Part shown: in pieces, positions 1 through 9,002 of the stretch | How the letters are laid out: every line of letters begins with the position of its first letter | How positions within the stretch are numbered: position 1 is the first letter of the stretch | NCBI GenBank assembly: GCA_942492795.1 | Contig: OW818639.1 | Coordinates: forward strand, 1,736,001-1,800,000 | From: RGIG3178 sp942492795 | Lineage (GTDB): Bacteria > Bacillota > Clostridia > Christensenellales > QAND01 | Direction: 5' to 3' | Length of the DNA stretch: 64,000 nt | Notes under the pieces: generated by a model | Seen by the model: the letters and a program-made list of their open reading frames with translations, nothing else | Databases searched by the model: none | What the model was told of the DNA's origin: nothing | Position numbers and translations under genes: made by a program

Positions 1-23
1 CTTCCGATACGCAAGATTTCCAT
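1..23 (-). CDS. 5' end of an unidentified gene, cut by the window edge
   Basis: On the minus strand a GGGAGG Shine-Dalgarno (31-36) lies 7 bases before an ATG (23-21). The frame stays open to the edge and gives only MEILRIG. That is too little to identify a product. Its start is divergent from the dehydrogenase at 163, so the 140 bp between them would hold both promoters. Confidence 0.4.
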
Positions 24-97
24 TGTCGGTCCTCCCAATATGATTCTATTGTATCGTATGAAGCGAAGGTTAAAAAGTATCATGCTTCCGCCGGAAA

Positions 98-126
98 TTG
101 AATGTGGAAGTGCGATATGTTAAAAT
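98..126 (+). promoter_or_regulatory. Sigma-A-type promoter for the first dehydrogenase
   Basis: TTGAAT (98-103) and TAAAAT (121-126) are separated by exactly 17 bases. Transcription would start near 133, and the ribosome-binding site GAGGAGG follows just before the ATG at 163. Confidence 0.55.
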
Positions 127-162
127 TACACTATGTTTTGATTATGACAGAGGAGGCGCAAT

Positions 163-1140
163 ATGGGAAAACTCAACGTATTGGTATTATGGGATAATAT
201 GACCGAACAAAGAAAGACAGTGCTCGAATCGGTTTCACCGGAGGCTGAATATACCTATTCGGACACGAAGCAGGTGGACAGGGAAACGGTGCAAGCCGCG
301 CAGGTCATCCTCGGGATCCCGCCGGTGGAATATGTCAGGGATTCACCGAATTTGAAGTATCTTCAATTGTCCTGGGCCGGCGCTGAGGTCTATTTACAGG
401 AAGGTGTTTTGCGGGATGACGTTCTGCTGTGCAGCGGAACGGGCACATACGGCATGCCGATCTCGGAATACATGGTGGGAGCGGTAATCGCCATGTTCAA
501 GAATTTCCCGATCTACCGTGACCAGCAGAAACAGGGACTCTGGCAGCGGACGCGTTTGTATACCAACAAACCGATTTATGGCGCGACAGTGATGTCTGTC
601 GGCACAGGGGATATCGGCGGCACATTCCTAAAACATATGAAGGAGCTGGGCTGCAGAACAATCGGTATCCGGCGCACAGCGGGTGAAAAGCCCGAATATG
701 TTGACGAGATGTACACGACCGAGGAAATGGACGATGTGCTGCCGCGTGCGGATGTCGTGGCGCTTTCAATGCCGCAGACCCCGCAGACCATCGGCATGTT
801 TGACAAGCGCCGTCTTGGGTTGATGAAAGAGGATTCGGTTTTGATCAACATAGGACGCGGTTCCGCCATCGTTACACAGGCTCTGTGCGATGAGCTTTCT
901 TTGGGCCGCATACGCGGCGCGGTGCTGGATGTGACCGATCCCGAGCCATTGCCCAAGGATCACCCGCTTTGGAAATTTGACAACGTCTTGATCACGCCGC
1001 ATTGCTGTGCGGGCGGTTCAACGCTGACGCAGCAAAAATCCTTTGAAGTCTGCTACGAGAACTTCAAAGCGTTTGTCGAAGGCCGTGACCCTATGTCCCG
1101 GGTGGACAGATCAACAGGGTACCGCATTTCAAGGAGATAA
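163..1140 (+). CDS. D-isomer-specific 2-hydroxyacid dehydrogenase, copy 1
   Basis: A cytoplasmic NAD(P)-dependent oxidoreductase of the phosphoglycerate dehydrogenase-like superfamily, which interconverts 2-oxo acids and D-2-hydroxy acids. The 325-residue protein has the split substrate domain and a central Rossmann fold with VGTGDIG (about 146-152). The family catalytic triad is visible as Arg in NIGRGSAIV, Glu in the DPEPLP segment, and His in ITPHCC. The start is set by GAGGAGG eight bases upstream. A close paralogue follows at 1308. Each copy has its own promoter and terminator, so they are separate units. The true substrate cannot be told from sequence. It is not SerA, because no ACT or regulatory domain is present. 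Confidence 0.85.
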   Translation: MGKLNVLVLWDNMTEQRKTVLESVSPEAEYTYSDTKQVDRETVQAAQVILGIPPVEYVRDSPNLKYLQLSWAGAEVYLQEGVLRDDVLLCSGTGTYGMPISEYMVGAVIAMFKNFPIYRDQQKQGLWQRTRLYTNKPIYGATVMSVGTGDIGGTFLKHMKELGCRTIGIRRTAGEKPEYVDEMYTTEEMDDVLPRADVVALSMPQTPQTIGMFDKRRLGLMKEDSVLINIGRGSAIVTQALCDELSLGRIRGAVLDVTDPEPLPKDHPLWKFDNVLITPHCCAGGSTLTQQKSFEVCYENFKAFVEGRDPMSRVDRSTGYRISRR

Positions 1141-1162
1141 GGCAAAATATATTTTTGGCAAC

Positions 1163-1188
1163 AAAAAGGCGGGATAACCGCCTTTTTG
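1163..1188 (+). terminator. Intrinsic terminator after dehydrogenase copy 1
   Basis: A 10-bp A/T-flanked stem (AAAAAGGCGG / CCGCCTTTTT) with a short loop lies 22 bases past the stop codon. It separates the two paralogues transcriptionally. Confidence 0.8.
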
Positions 1189-1248
1189 CTAAAAGTGCAA
1201 TTGCGGAGCGCATCATGGCGGAATATGCAGGCAACGATGTTTCGTTTG

Positions 1249-1277
1249 TTGAACATGCGTGTACAGTATGTTAGAAT
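1249..1277 (+). promoter_or_regulatory. Sigma-A-type promoter for the second dehydrogenase
   Basis: TTGAAC (1249-1254) and TAGAAT (1272-1277) are spaced by 17 bases. The -10 flank (TATGTTAGAATT) resembles that of copy 1 (TATGTTAAAATT), so the duplication may have included the regulatory region. Confidence 0.55.
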
Positions 1278-1307
1278 TCAAAGTATTAAGCGGCAGGAGG
1301 ATTCAGA

Positions 1308-2285
1308 ATGGCCAATTTAAAAATACTGGTGCTGTGGGAGCACCTGACAGACGAACGAAAAGCGATGCTTCAATCGGTCGCACCGGAAGCCGAATACACC
1401 TTTGCAAGCCGGGACAGCGTGGATATGCAGACCGTACAAGGCGCGCATATCATACTCGGGAACCCTCCGTATGACAAGGTGACAGGATCTTTGAACCTAA
1501 AGTATTTGCAGCTAAACTCCGCGGGAGCCGAACGGTATCTCAACGAAGGCATTTTGCGGCCCGAAGTCCTGCTGTGCAGCGGAACGGGCACATACGGCAT
1601 TCCTATCTCCGAATACATGGTCGGCGCCGTGTTCGCAATGTTCAAGAACTTCATGCTGTACCGCGATCAGCAAAAACAGGCAACATGGCAGCGGATCCGC
1701 AACTATACCAATAAGCCGGTATACGGTTCCACGGCGATGGTCGTGGGTGCAGGAGACATCGGCAGCAACTTTTTGATGCGCATGAAGGCTCTGGGGTGCA
1801 GGACCATCGGCATTCGACGTACAGCGGGGGAGAAGCCAGAGTATGTCGATGAGCAGTATACGACAGATGAAATGGACGACGTCCTGCCGCGCGCGGACAT
1901 CGTGGCGCTGGCATTGCCGCACACACCGGAGACCGCAGGCCTATTCGATGCACGCAGGCTATCGCTTTTAAAAGATGATGCCGTATTGATAAACGTAGGC
2001 CGTGGCACGGCCATCGTGACACAGGCGCTGTGCGATGAGCTATCAAAGGGCCGCATCCGCGGAGCGGTGCTGGATGTTGTGAATCCCGAACCTCTGCCCG
2101 CCGACCACCCGTTGTGGAAATTTGACAACGTATTCATCACGCCGCATGCGTGCGCCACCAATTCGGAATTGACACAACAGAAATCGTTTGAAGTGTGCTA
2201 CGAGAACTTCAAAGCTTATATTGAAGGACGGGAGCCGATGTCCCTCATTGACAGGGCGACCGGGTACCGCGTTTCAAGGAAATAA
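1308..2285 (+). CDS. D-isomer-specific 2-hydroxyacid dehydrogenase, copy 2
   Basis: A paralogue of the preceding gene with the same length (325 residues), clearly similar along its whole length. It has VGAGDIG for the dinucleotide site, Arg in NVGRGTAIV, Glu in NPEPLP and His in ITPHACA. The start follows AGGAGG by eight bases. Differences cluster in the substrate domain and around the active-site His (HACATNSE against HCCAGGST), so substrate range may have diverged. It is monocistronic, with its own promoter and a strong terminator. Function is assigned at family level only. Confidence 0.85.
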   Translation: MANLKILVLWEHLTDERKAMLQSVAPEAEYTFASRDSVDMQTVQGAHIILGNPPYDKVTGSLNLKYLQLNSAGAERYLNEGILRPEVLLCSGTGTYGIPISEYMVGAVFAMFKNFMLYRDQQKQATWQRIRNYTNKPVYGSTAMVVGAGDIGSNFLMRMKALGCRTIGIRRTAGEKPEYVDEQYTTDEMDDVLPRADIVALALPHTPETAGLFDARRLSLLKDDAVLINVGRGTAIVTQALCDELSKGRIRGAVLDVVNPEPLPADHPLWKFDNVFITPHACATNSELTQQKSFEVCYENFKAYIEGREPMSLIDRATGYRVSRK

Positions 2286-2303
2286 ACGCACGTTGACACA
2301 AGA

Positions 2304-2334
2304 CAAAAAAAGACGGAAATTCCGTCTTTTTTTA
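2304..2334. terminator. Bidirectional intrinsic terminator
   Basis: A long perfect stem with A-run and T-run arms (AAAAAAAGACGGA / TCCGTCTTTTTTT) around a three-base loop. It lies between the convergent dehydrogenase (plus) and HtrA (minus) genes and can serve both. Confidence 0.8.
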
Positions 2335-2414
2335 TGTTCGGATTGGTCGCAGCACCGATCCGGCTCCCATTTGATTTTATTGTTCTGACATTCGATCAGA
2401 ACGGATGCAAGCTG

Positions 2415-3677
2415 CTAATTGTTTCTGTTGCTGCTGTCTGTCAGGGTCAGCTGCAGAGTGATTTGCTTCTTGTCACGCTCGATGACCATCTTTATGACCT
2501 GACCCACACGGGAGCCGTCGATGAAGGCATCGATATCCGAAATGCTTGTGATTGTCTTTGTGTCGATGGATACAATGCGATCCCCGATCGCCAGGCCGGC
2601 CTTTTCCGCGGCGGAATTGCTGTATACCTGCACGACGTAAACACCGGGTGTATCCCCCATTCGGGTTGAGGTTATTTCCTGCATGGAGATGCCGATATAA
2701 GGCCTGTCCTTTACGTATCCATAGGTGAGAAGCTGTTCGATCACCGAAGTTATCTTGTTGAGCGGAATGGCGAATCCCAACCCCTCAACGCTTGTACCGC
2801 TGGATTTCGCGTTGACAATGCCGATCAGCTGCCCTTGGCTGTTTAGAAGCGCCCCGCCGGAATTGCCGGGGTTGATGGCGGCATCGGTCTGCAATACCGT
2901 CATGGAATAGTTGCCGATGACGATGCTGCGATCCACAGCGCTGATTACGCCAACGGTTACCGAACCGTTGAGTTCGCCTAGCGGATTCCCGATTGCGATG
3001 ACGTTGTCGCCAAGCCGAAGCTGGCTGGAATCGCCGAGCGAAACAGGCGAGAGATTCGTTGCGCTTATTTTCAACACGGCAATATCGGATTTTTCATCAG
3101 AGCCGACCACCTGTGCTTCATACTCCTGTCCATTTTTCAGGTAAACTTTAATGCTCTTGGAACCCTCAATCACATGCGCGCAGGTGACGATGATGCCGTC
3201 CGCGCGGATGATAACGCCAGAACCGGCGCTCGTAGCGGTAGAACCGTAAAAATTGGTGCCCTGTCCTTGTGCGGTGATGGCAACAACGCCCTCGGAGGAT
3301 TGTTCGATCACATCCGAAAAGCTGCTTGCCTGATAGGATGCGCTGGTGCCGCTGACGATAGGTTTCAGCGATATGGAATTGACGACACGGGTTACCGCTT
3401 GATTGATAAGTACTTCCAAATTGCCGCGCATCAGAAAGTATGTGGCAGTGCTGCCGGCAATCCCGCCAAATAAAGCCAAACACAACATCGCTGCGATCAT
3501 GCGAAAACGATGTCTTTTAGGCTGTTTCCTGCGTGGCTCCTTTTCGTAAGCCATAACGGGGGGCGTTGGCTCATGCTCATCGTGCGGTTCCGGATCCTTT
3601 AATTTAAAGCGTTCCCATCCGAAAGGGTCGTTTGTATCCCGTTCTCTTCCCTCATCGTGGACGCGGTATTCACTCAT
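2415..3677 (-). CDS. HtrA/DegP-family membrane-anchored serine protease (S1C) with PDZ domain
   Basis: Extracytoplasmic protein quality-control protease. The 420-residue protein has a charged cytoplasmic N-terminus (1-57), one membrane segment (about 58-82), a trypsin-like domain with the triad His168 (TCAHVIEG), Asp198 (KSDIAVL) and Ser273 (NPGNSGGA), and a single C-terminal PDZ domain (about 325-410). This is the usual layout of Gram-positive HtrA/HtrB proteins. The start follows AGGAGG on the minus strand. It is monocistronic, divergent from the DUF421 gene. Which HtrA paralogue it is cannot be decided. Confidence 0.9.
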   Translation of the reverse strand: MSEYRVHDEGRERDTNDPFGWERFKLKDPEPHDEHEPTPPVMAYEKEPRRKQPKRHRFRMIAAMLCLALFGGIAGSTATYFLMRGNLEVLINQAVTRVVNSISLKPIVSGTSASYQASSFSDVIEQSSEGVVAITAQGQGTNFYGSTATSAGSGVIIRADGIIVTCAHVIEGSKSIKVYLKNGQEYEAQVVGSDEKSDIAVLKISATNLSPVSLGDSSQLRLGDNVIAIGNPLGELNGSVTVGVISAVDRSIVIGNYSMTVLQTDAAINPGNSGGALLNSQGQLIGIVNAKSSGTSVEGLGFAIPLNKITSVIEQLLTYGYVKDRPYIGISMQEITSTRMGDTPGVYVVQVYSNSAAEKAGLAIGDRIVSIDTKTITSISDIDAFIDGSRVGQVIKMVIERDKKQITLQLTLTDSSNRNN

Positions 3678-3843
3678 GTTGATCCTCCTATCCCGGAATG
3701 AAAATCCCTTTTAACCATTATATACCGAATAATTGTGTCATGGGTAGGGTAGGCTTGCGTCAAATATTTATGCGAAGTGGTAATTCTTAAAAAGAATAGA
3801 AACAAGCAATGTGGAAAACCTATCCATCCGAGGAGGAAACACC

Positions 3844-4554
3844 ATGTTGATGATCTTTTTGCGTGCGCTGTTGCTGTATATGATTGTGGTCTTGTTTATG
3901 CGGCTGATGGGAAAGCGTCAAATAGGGCAGCTGGAGCCGTTTGAGCTTGTTATCACGCTGATGGTTGCCGATCTGGTGGCTGTGCCGATGCAGGATATCG
4001 GTGTTCCCATCGTCGAAGGGATCATACCGATGCTGGCGTTGTTTGCCATTCATAATGTCATATCGTTGCTCTCGGTACGAATTCAACCGCTTCGCGTTTT
4101 GTTTTGCGGGAAGCCGAACATTCTGATCGATCACGGGATCATCAATGAAAAGGAACTGAAAAAAATGAACATCAGCGTTCAGGAATTGATGGAGGGACTG
4201 CGGGTAAAAGGTGTTCCCGATGTATCGGATGTGTACCGGGCTATGCTGGAAACGAATGGCGATATGAGCGTGATTGTTAAAAAAGAAGCCCAGCCCGTTA
4301 TTGCACGTGAAGAAGGAGCGAAAGTTGGCATGGACAGCCTGCCGATGACGCTGATTACCGATGGCAAGCTGGATCCCGGCAACCTGCGTGTCTTGAGCAT
4401 TACGGAGCAATCATTGACAACCGCGCTTCGCGGAATGGGCATTGAGGACCTCAAGCAGATATTTGTTGCGATGTCGGATGAATCGGGGACATTATGGGTG
4501 CAGCAGCGCAACGTGCAGCAAATGCAAAAAGGAAAGGTCAATGTGAGCAGATGA
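3844..4554 (+). CDS. DUF421 (YetF-type) membrane protein
   Basis: A 236-residue protein with two or three N-terminal membrane segments carrying the family signature (LMGKRQIGQLEPFELVITL), followed by a soluble YetF-like domain from about residue 85. DUF421 proteins are common in spore-formers; some are linked to spore or germinant functions, but the biochemical role is unknown. The ATG at 3844, preceded by GAGGAGG, is preferred over an upstream in-frame ATG at 3811 that has no ribosome-binding site. It overlaps the next gene by four bases (ATGA), so the two are translationally coupled. Confidence 0.8.
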   Translation: MLMIFLRALLLYMIVVLFMRLMGKRQIGQLEPFELVITLMVADLVAVPMQDIGVPIVEGIIPMLALFAIHNVISLLSVRIQPLRVLFCGKPNILIDHGIINEKELKKMNISVQELMEGLRVKGVPDVSDVYRAMLETNGDMSVIVKKEAQPVIAREEGAKVGMDSLPMTLITDGKLDPGNLRVLSITEQSLTTALRGMGIEDLKQIFVAMSDESGTLWVQQRNVQQMQKGKVNVSR

Positions 4555-4934
4555 AACGTTTGTTGCCGACGTTGTTGCTCGTGGCAGTGTTCGTGGCGGC
4601 TTCGCTTGTTTGGGAAGGCCATGTTCGCAACCATGCGGAATCTCTTGTCAAAACGGTGGAGGAAGCGATGGAGGCAGTTGAAGTCGAGCAGAATTTTTTA
4701 CGATGCAGGGAACTTTTGGACGATTTCTCCAAACAATGGGAGCATGTGCACGATTCGTGGGAAACGCTCATCGCACACAAGCGGTTGACCGACATCGATT
4801 CCTCGCTTGTGCAGGCACAATATGCGGCACAAAACAGCGACGCTGAGCAGACACTTTCGCATCTTGCCGTCCTGCGTCTTGAACTGGTTCATCTTGGCGC
4901 CTATTATTCGCTTTCCTGGTCGAATTTGCTGTAA
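4551..4934 (+). CDS. DUF4363-type small membrane-anchored protein
   Basis: A 127-residue protein with one N-terminal signal-anchor (LLPTLLLVAVFVAASLVW) and an alpha-helical outer domain. DUF4363 genes often sit directly behind DUF421 genes in Clostridia, as here with an ATGA overlap, so the two probably act together at the membrane. No catalytic motif is visible. The assignment rests on size, topology and neighbourhood. Confidence 0.6.
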   Translation: MKRLLPTLLLVAVFVAASLVWEGHVRNHAESLVKTVEEAMEAVEVEQNFLRCRELLDDFSKQWEHVHDSWETLIAHKRLTDIDSSLVQAQYAAQNSDAEQTLSHLAVLRLELVHLGAYYSLSWSNLL

Positions 4935-5025
4935 AAGGGATAGGAAACGCTCGCGAAATCGACTATAATGATTCCATATTGTAAGACTTCTGTATGAAGT
5001 CGCTATTCATAGGAGGGTGTGTTTT

Positions 5026-6159
5026 TTGGTTGAAATCCGGGAAGTAAAAACAGCGAAACAGCTGTCCGATTTCTGTAAGTTCCCGATAAAATTATACCGT
5101 GATTGTCCAAATTTTGTCCCCGATTTGATCTCGGATGAAAAGAACATGTTTCGTAAGAACAAAAACCCGGCTTTTGAGTTTTGTGATGCGAAATGTTTTT
5201 TGGCATATAAAGACGGGCGTTTGGTTGGCCGCATTGCTGGCATCATCAGCCATGCCGCCAACAACAAATGGGGCACCAAACGCGTGCGTTTTTCCCGTAT
5301 TGATTTTGAAGAGGATATCGAGATAGCAAAAGCGCTCATTCGCGCAGTGGAAGACTGGGGAACCGGCATGGGGATGGAAGAGATCCAAGGCCCTATCGGA
5401 TTCTGTGATTTGGATCAGGAGGGCATGCTGATAAAGGGTTTTGAATATCCCAGCATGTTCATCACTATATACAACCATGCCTATTATCCCGAATACCTCG
5501 AAAAACTTGGTTTCTGCAAAGATGTTGACTGGGTTGAATACCGCATCCATACCCCGGGGAAACCCAACGAACGCATAGAACGGCTGAGCCGGGCAGTGCT
5601 TGAACGGTACAACCTGACATTGATCACCCCAAAGAGCAAAAGAGAAATCGCACCGCTGGTCCGACCTGTTTTGGATGTCATCAACCGCACTTATGATGTA
5701 TTATATGGCACGGTGAAGCTTTCGGATGCGCTGCTTGAAAAGTATTACGAACAATTTAAGCTTTTAATGAATCCCAAATACATTCGCGTCATCAAGGATA
5801 AAACCGGAGCTTTGATCGGATTTGGACTTGCAATGCCGTCGCTGAGCGAAGCGATCAGAAAGTCCAAGGGCAGACTGTTTCCGTTTGGCTGGTACCGCAT
5901 TCTGCGCACACCGTATAAAAAGGCCGAGGTGGTGGACCTGTACCTTGTAGGGGTTATTCCGGAAATGCAGAACATGGGCCTTCCCGCCGTTTTGTTGGAT
6001 TCGATAACGCGCACCGCCATTGAAAACGGGGTCCAATATGCCGAAACCGGGCCGGAACTGGAATTGAACACCAAAGTGCAGGCTATGTGGCAGGCTTATC
6101 CGACAACGCAGCACAAGCGCAGGCGTTGTTTCATCAAACCAATTGAGAAGTCGTCGTGA
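5026..6159 (+). CDS. Uncharacterised GNAT-family acetyltransferase-like protein
   Basis: A 377-residue cytoplasmic protein. The N-terminal half carries blocks typical of a conserved Clostridia family (NPAFEFCDAKCFLAY, GRIAGII, IQGPIGFCDLDQEGMLI). The C-terminal part has a GNAT-like acetyl-CoA region (VDLYLVGVIPEMQNMGLPAVLLD). The start is taken as TTG at 5026, eight bases after AGGAGGG. The GTG at 5017 overlaps that Shine-Dalgarno and is less likely. A TATAAT at 4964 may be its -10 element. It is monocistronic with a strong terminator. The acyl acceptor is unknown. Confidence 0.7.
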   Translation: MVEIREVKTAKQLSDFCKFPIKLYRDCPNFVPDLISDEKNMFRKNKNPAFEFCDAKCFLAYKDGRLVGRIAGIISHAANNKWGTKRVRFSRIDFEEDIEIAKALIRAVEDWGTGMGMEEIQGPIGFCDLDQEGMLIKGFEYPSMFITIYNHAYYPEYLEKLGFCKDVDWVEYRIHTPGKPNERIERLSRAVLERYNLTLITPKSKREIAPLVRPVLDVINRTYDVLYGTVKLSDALLEKYYEQFKLLMNPKYIRVIKDKTGALIGFGLAMPSLSEAIRKSKGRLFPFGWYRILRTPYKKAEVVDLYLVGVIPEMQNMGLPAVLLDSITRTAIENGVQYAETGPELELNTKVQAMWQAYPTTQHKRRRCFIKPIEKSS

Positions 6160-6184
6160 TCCGTGTTTCTTGATAGACGATATT

Positions 6185-6210
6185 AAAAAAAGCCCCGAGG
6201 GGCTTTTTTT
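6185..6210. terminator. Bidirectional intrinsic terminator
   Basis: AGCCC / GGGCT stem with A-run upstream and T-run downstream, placed between the convergent GNAT gene and the membrane-protein gene at 6221. Confidence 0.8.
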
Positions 6211-6220
6211 GATGGAAAGG

Positions 6221-7408
6221 TCATTTTCCTCTTCTGCGCTGTGAGCGAGGTGCGAAAGAAGGTGCATGCGTCAACCTCGGTTCGTTTAAAACGGTATTTT
6301 CGCTAGGCTTCGGTGCTCTTGCTTGATCCGGAGAACTCGTGGGCGCTGCCGTTGGTCTTGTTTGAACCTGTTCCGCTTTTTTATCCGGCAGAGCAGAACC
6401 GTCAATCCGGCGGAACACCTGTGTTGCATCCATCGATTCACTGGTTTGAGCAATCGATTCGGCTTGTTGCACCACGGCTACCTGGACCGGCGGAATTTTC
6501 CGTTGGGGAATTGCGATTGGCTCTTCATCCTTGTAAGCTTCTGTCTGGCTTCCGCGACGCCGCTCCTTGACAGGCTGGGGCTGGTCATCATCAAACAAAT
6601 CGGATTCGGCGTCGTCCGCCATTTGTTTGCTCTTTCCAAACAGACCGCGTTTGCTTTTACGGCCGATGGAAACGTCTTCCTCCAAATCCTCGTCGAGGAT
6701 CAATAGGTCGCTTAACGGCTCGTCTATATGCTCAAGCTGAGGGAATTCATCCCGTTTTCGCTTAAAATTCACCTGCAAAACGCAGCCAAGCACCCCGATG
6801 ATAAATGCAGCAAGCAGCAGGAACATCTTGACGGTCGGGGAGATCATTGCGTTTAGGCCGAATATCTTGGTCAAAAAATTACCGGCAAGAGCCGGATCTG
6901 TAGAACCAAACCCGCCCGCCGTGAACCACATCAGCACAAGCGTCAGGGTGAGCACGGCTGCATAACTCCCGCTGAATGCCGTGGTCAGCCATTTTGCCCC
7001 TTCATGCCAGATCAGACAAAGTATGAATGTAATGGCTATCAAAGCAACGCTGATACTGGTGTAGAGCAGAGGGTCGATGGCTCCTTTTAGCAAAATATCG
7101 ACGGTATCCACCACGCCGACTCCGTAAAAATAACCCATGCATATACCGCCGAGGCCAGCGCCGACGATTGGCACAAATCCACCAAGAAGCCCAAGGAACA
7201 ACCCGAATACGGGTGTGCCGATCATGACCGGGAGCGAGGTGTATGAAAAGCCAAATTGTGAGGCGGCGAACAGCATACCAACCATCCCCAGGCCGAAGCC
7301 GAAAAAGGCCCCGCTTAGGCGGAATGCCCGATGGCCAAAAAACGTCATCCACACACCGAGAATAAAAACACCCGACAAAAGGGTAAGCAATATGATGGTT
7401 TGCAGCAT
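6221..7408 (-). CDS. Polytopic membrane protein of unknown function with disordered cytoplasmic tail
   Basis: A 395-residue protein. Residues 1-215 hold about seven hydrophobic segments rich in glycine (for example FGFGLGMVGMLFA and GLFLGLLGGFVPIVGAGLGG), resembling TMEM198/DUF4203-type proteins. Residues 215-395 are polar, charged and Pro/Ser-rich, probably unstructured and cytoplasmic. GGAGAGG precedes the ATG. It is divergent from the Rnf operon and shares a 220-bp intergenic region with it. I recognise no catalytic motif. Confidence 0.6.
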   Translation of the reverse strand: MLQTIILLTLLSGVFILGVWMTFFGHRAFRLSGAFFGFGLGMVGMLFAASQFGFSYTSLPVMIGTPVFGLFLGLLGGFVPIVGAGLGGICMGYFYGVGVVDTVDILLKGAIDPLLYTSISVALIAITFILCLIWHEGAKWLTTAFSGSYAAVLTLTLVLMWFTAGGFGSTDPALAGNFLTKIFGLNAMISPTVKMFLLLAAFIIGVLGCVLQVNFKRKRDEFPQLEHIDEPLSDLLILDEDLEEDVSIGRKSKRGLFGKSKQMADDAESDLFDDDQPQPVKERRRGSQTEAYKDEEPIAIPQRKIPPVQVAVVQQAESIAQTSESMDATQVFRRIDGSALPDKKAEQVQTRPTAAPTSSPDQARAPKPSENTVLNEPRLTHAPSFAPRSQRRRGK

Positions 7409-7561
7409 AATAACCTCTCCTTACATGGCAATAAATCAAGTGGACCCATTGCAGACATTGTTGCATATTCAAGCAAGGAAATCAAGACAAACGGGCTTTT
7501 TCAACAACGTAAGCCCCGGTGATGTCGGATTGTCCGGCATAAGTTCATTCTTTCACATTGC

Positions 7562-7590
7562 TTTACGGACATGGAGAAATACTTTATAAT
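7562..7590 (+). promoter_or_regulatory. Promoter of the Rnf operon
   Basis: TTTACG (7562-7567) and a perfect TATAAT (7585-7590) with a 17-base spacer lie upstream of rnfC. Confidence 0.5.
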
Positions 7591-7631
7591 GAAAACAAAA
7601 TGCAGTTGAATTGGAAACGAGAGGTGCTTTT

Positions 7632-9002
7632 TTGCGAGCTCTGCGATTTGGTATGGGAGGCGTTGCACCGTTACGCCGCCAGCATGAAGGTAAGGCGCTA
7701 ACGCAGGATAAACCCATCGTTACGCTTGCTCTAAAAGGGAACGTCAGTATTCCGCTGATGCAGAACATCGGTTCGCCGTGCCGGGCAATTGTCAAAGCCG
7801 GCCAGCGAGTCTGCGTCGGTGAGAAAATAGCGGAGCCAACCGGTTATGTCGGTGCGCCGGTCCACGCCAGCGTATCGGGAAAAGTGTTGGCTGTTCGGGA
7901 TATGCTGCATGTCACCGGCTTAAGGCTGCCGCATATTGAAATCGAAAACGACAACCTTTATGAGATAAAAAGTGATCTTAGGGCTTATTCCTTCGCGGAC
8001 GCGATGGAATTGCCGCCCGGCGAATTGCAAAAAATAGTGCAGGAAGCCGGCGTTGTCGGTGCCGGCGGCGCAACATTTCCGACCCACGTTAAACTGAATG
8101 TCCCAGCAGATAAAAAAATCGATACGCTGTTGATAAACGGCGCGGAATGCGAACCGTTTATTACCGCTGATTATCGGCTGATGCTTGAATACGGTTCCCA
8201 GATAGTAGACGGAGCCGCCATCGCGATGCACATCCTCGGCGTTGAAAAGGGAATCATCGGCATAGAGGACAACAAGCCGATGGCGATCGAAGCGATGAAG
8301 AAAGCGGCTCAAACACATCCCGGGATATCCGTCGCGGTGCTCATGACCAAATACCCGCAAGGATCGGAAAAACACTTAATCGAAGCCATCCTTCACCGAA
8401 GGGTTCCATCGGGCATGCTGCCAATGGATGTGGGTTGCGTCGTGTGCAATGTCGGTACATGCGCTGCAATAAGCGATGCCGTGCTGTTGGGAATGCCGAT
8501 GATCAGTCGCGTTACAACGGTCAGCGGCAGTGTTCTGAATCCGCAAAATCTGCGTATACGCATCGGTTGTTCTTTCGCCGAGGCTATCGAAGCATGTGGC
8601 GGATACGTCGGTGAACCCACAAAGCTGATATCAGGCGGGCCGATGATGGGCGTGACGCAGAGTGAAGACAGCGTCTGCGTGGTAAAGGGAACATCGGGTA
8701 TACTTGTTTTAAACGCCAAATCTACAGCCTATCCCAAGGAATTGAACTGCATACGGTGCGCAAAATGCGTTTACGTTTGTCCGGTAGGGTTGGTGCCTAC
8801 ATCCATTGATCTGTGGTCACGAAACAAAGACTGGGAACGTGCTGAGGACTATCTTGCAGCCAATTGTATCGAGTGCGGTTGCTGTGCTTATATCTGCCCG
8901 AGCAAGAGGCATCTTGTGCAGAGCATACGCCTTGCCAAAGGGGAGATAACCAAGCGGCAAAGAGAGCGCGCCTCAAAAGCACAGGGAGGGACCAAACCAT
9001 GA
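7632..9002 (+). CDS. rnfC: Rnf complex subunit C (NADH and Fe-S subunit)
   Basis: Peripheral subunit of the ferredoxin:NAD+ oxidoreductase that couples electron transfer to Na+ or H+ export. It binds NAD(H) and FMN. About 456 residues: an N-terminal biotinyl-like segment, the Rossmann-type domain with GAGGATFPTHVK, then two [4Fe-4S] sites starting at Cys373 (CIRCAKCVYVCP) and Cys412 (CIECGCCAYICP). The start is taken as TTG at 7632, preceded by GAGAGG. An in-frame TTG at 7611 lacks a site. It overlaps rnfD by ATGA. Confidence 0.92.
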   Translation: MRALRFGMGGVAPLRRQHEGKALTQDKPIVTLALKGNVSIPLMQNIGSPCRAIVKAGQRVCVGEKIAEPTGYVGAPVHASVSGKVLAVRDMLHVTGLRLPHIEIENDNLYEIKSDLRAYSFADAMELPPGELQKIVQEAGVVGAGGATFPTHVKLNVPADKKIDTLLINGAECEPFITADYRLMLEYGSQIVDGAAIAMHILGVEKGIIGIEDNKPMAIEAMKKAAQTHPGISVAVLMTKYPQGSEKHLIEAILHRRVPSGMLPMDVGCVVCNVGTCAAISDAVLLGMPMISRVTTVSGSVLNPQNLRIRIGCSFAEAIEACGGYVGEPTKLISGGPMMGVTQSEDSVCVVKGTSGILVLNAKSTAYPKELNCIRCAKCVYVCPVGLVPTSIDLWSRNKDWERAEDYLAANCIECGCCAYICPSKRHLVQSIRLAKGEITKRQRERASKAQGGTKP

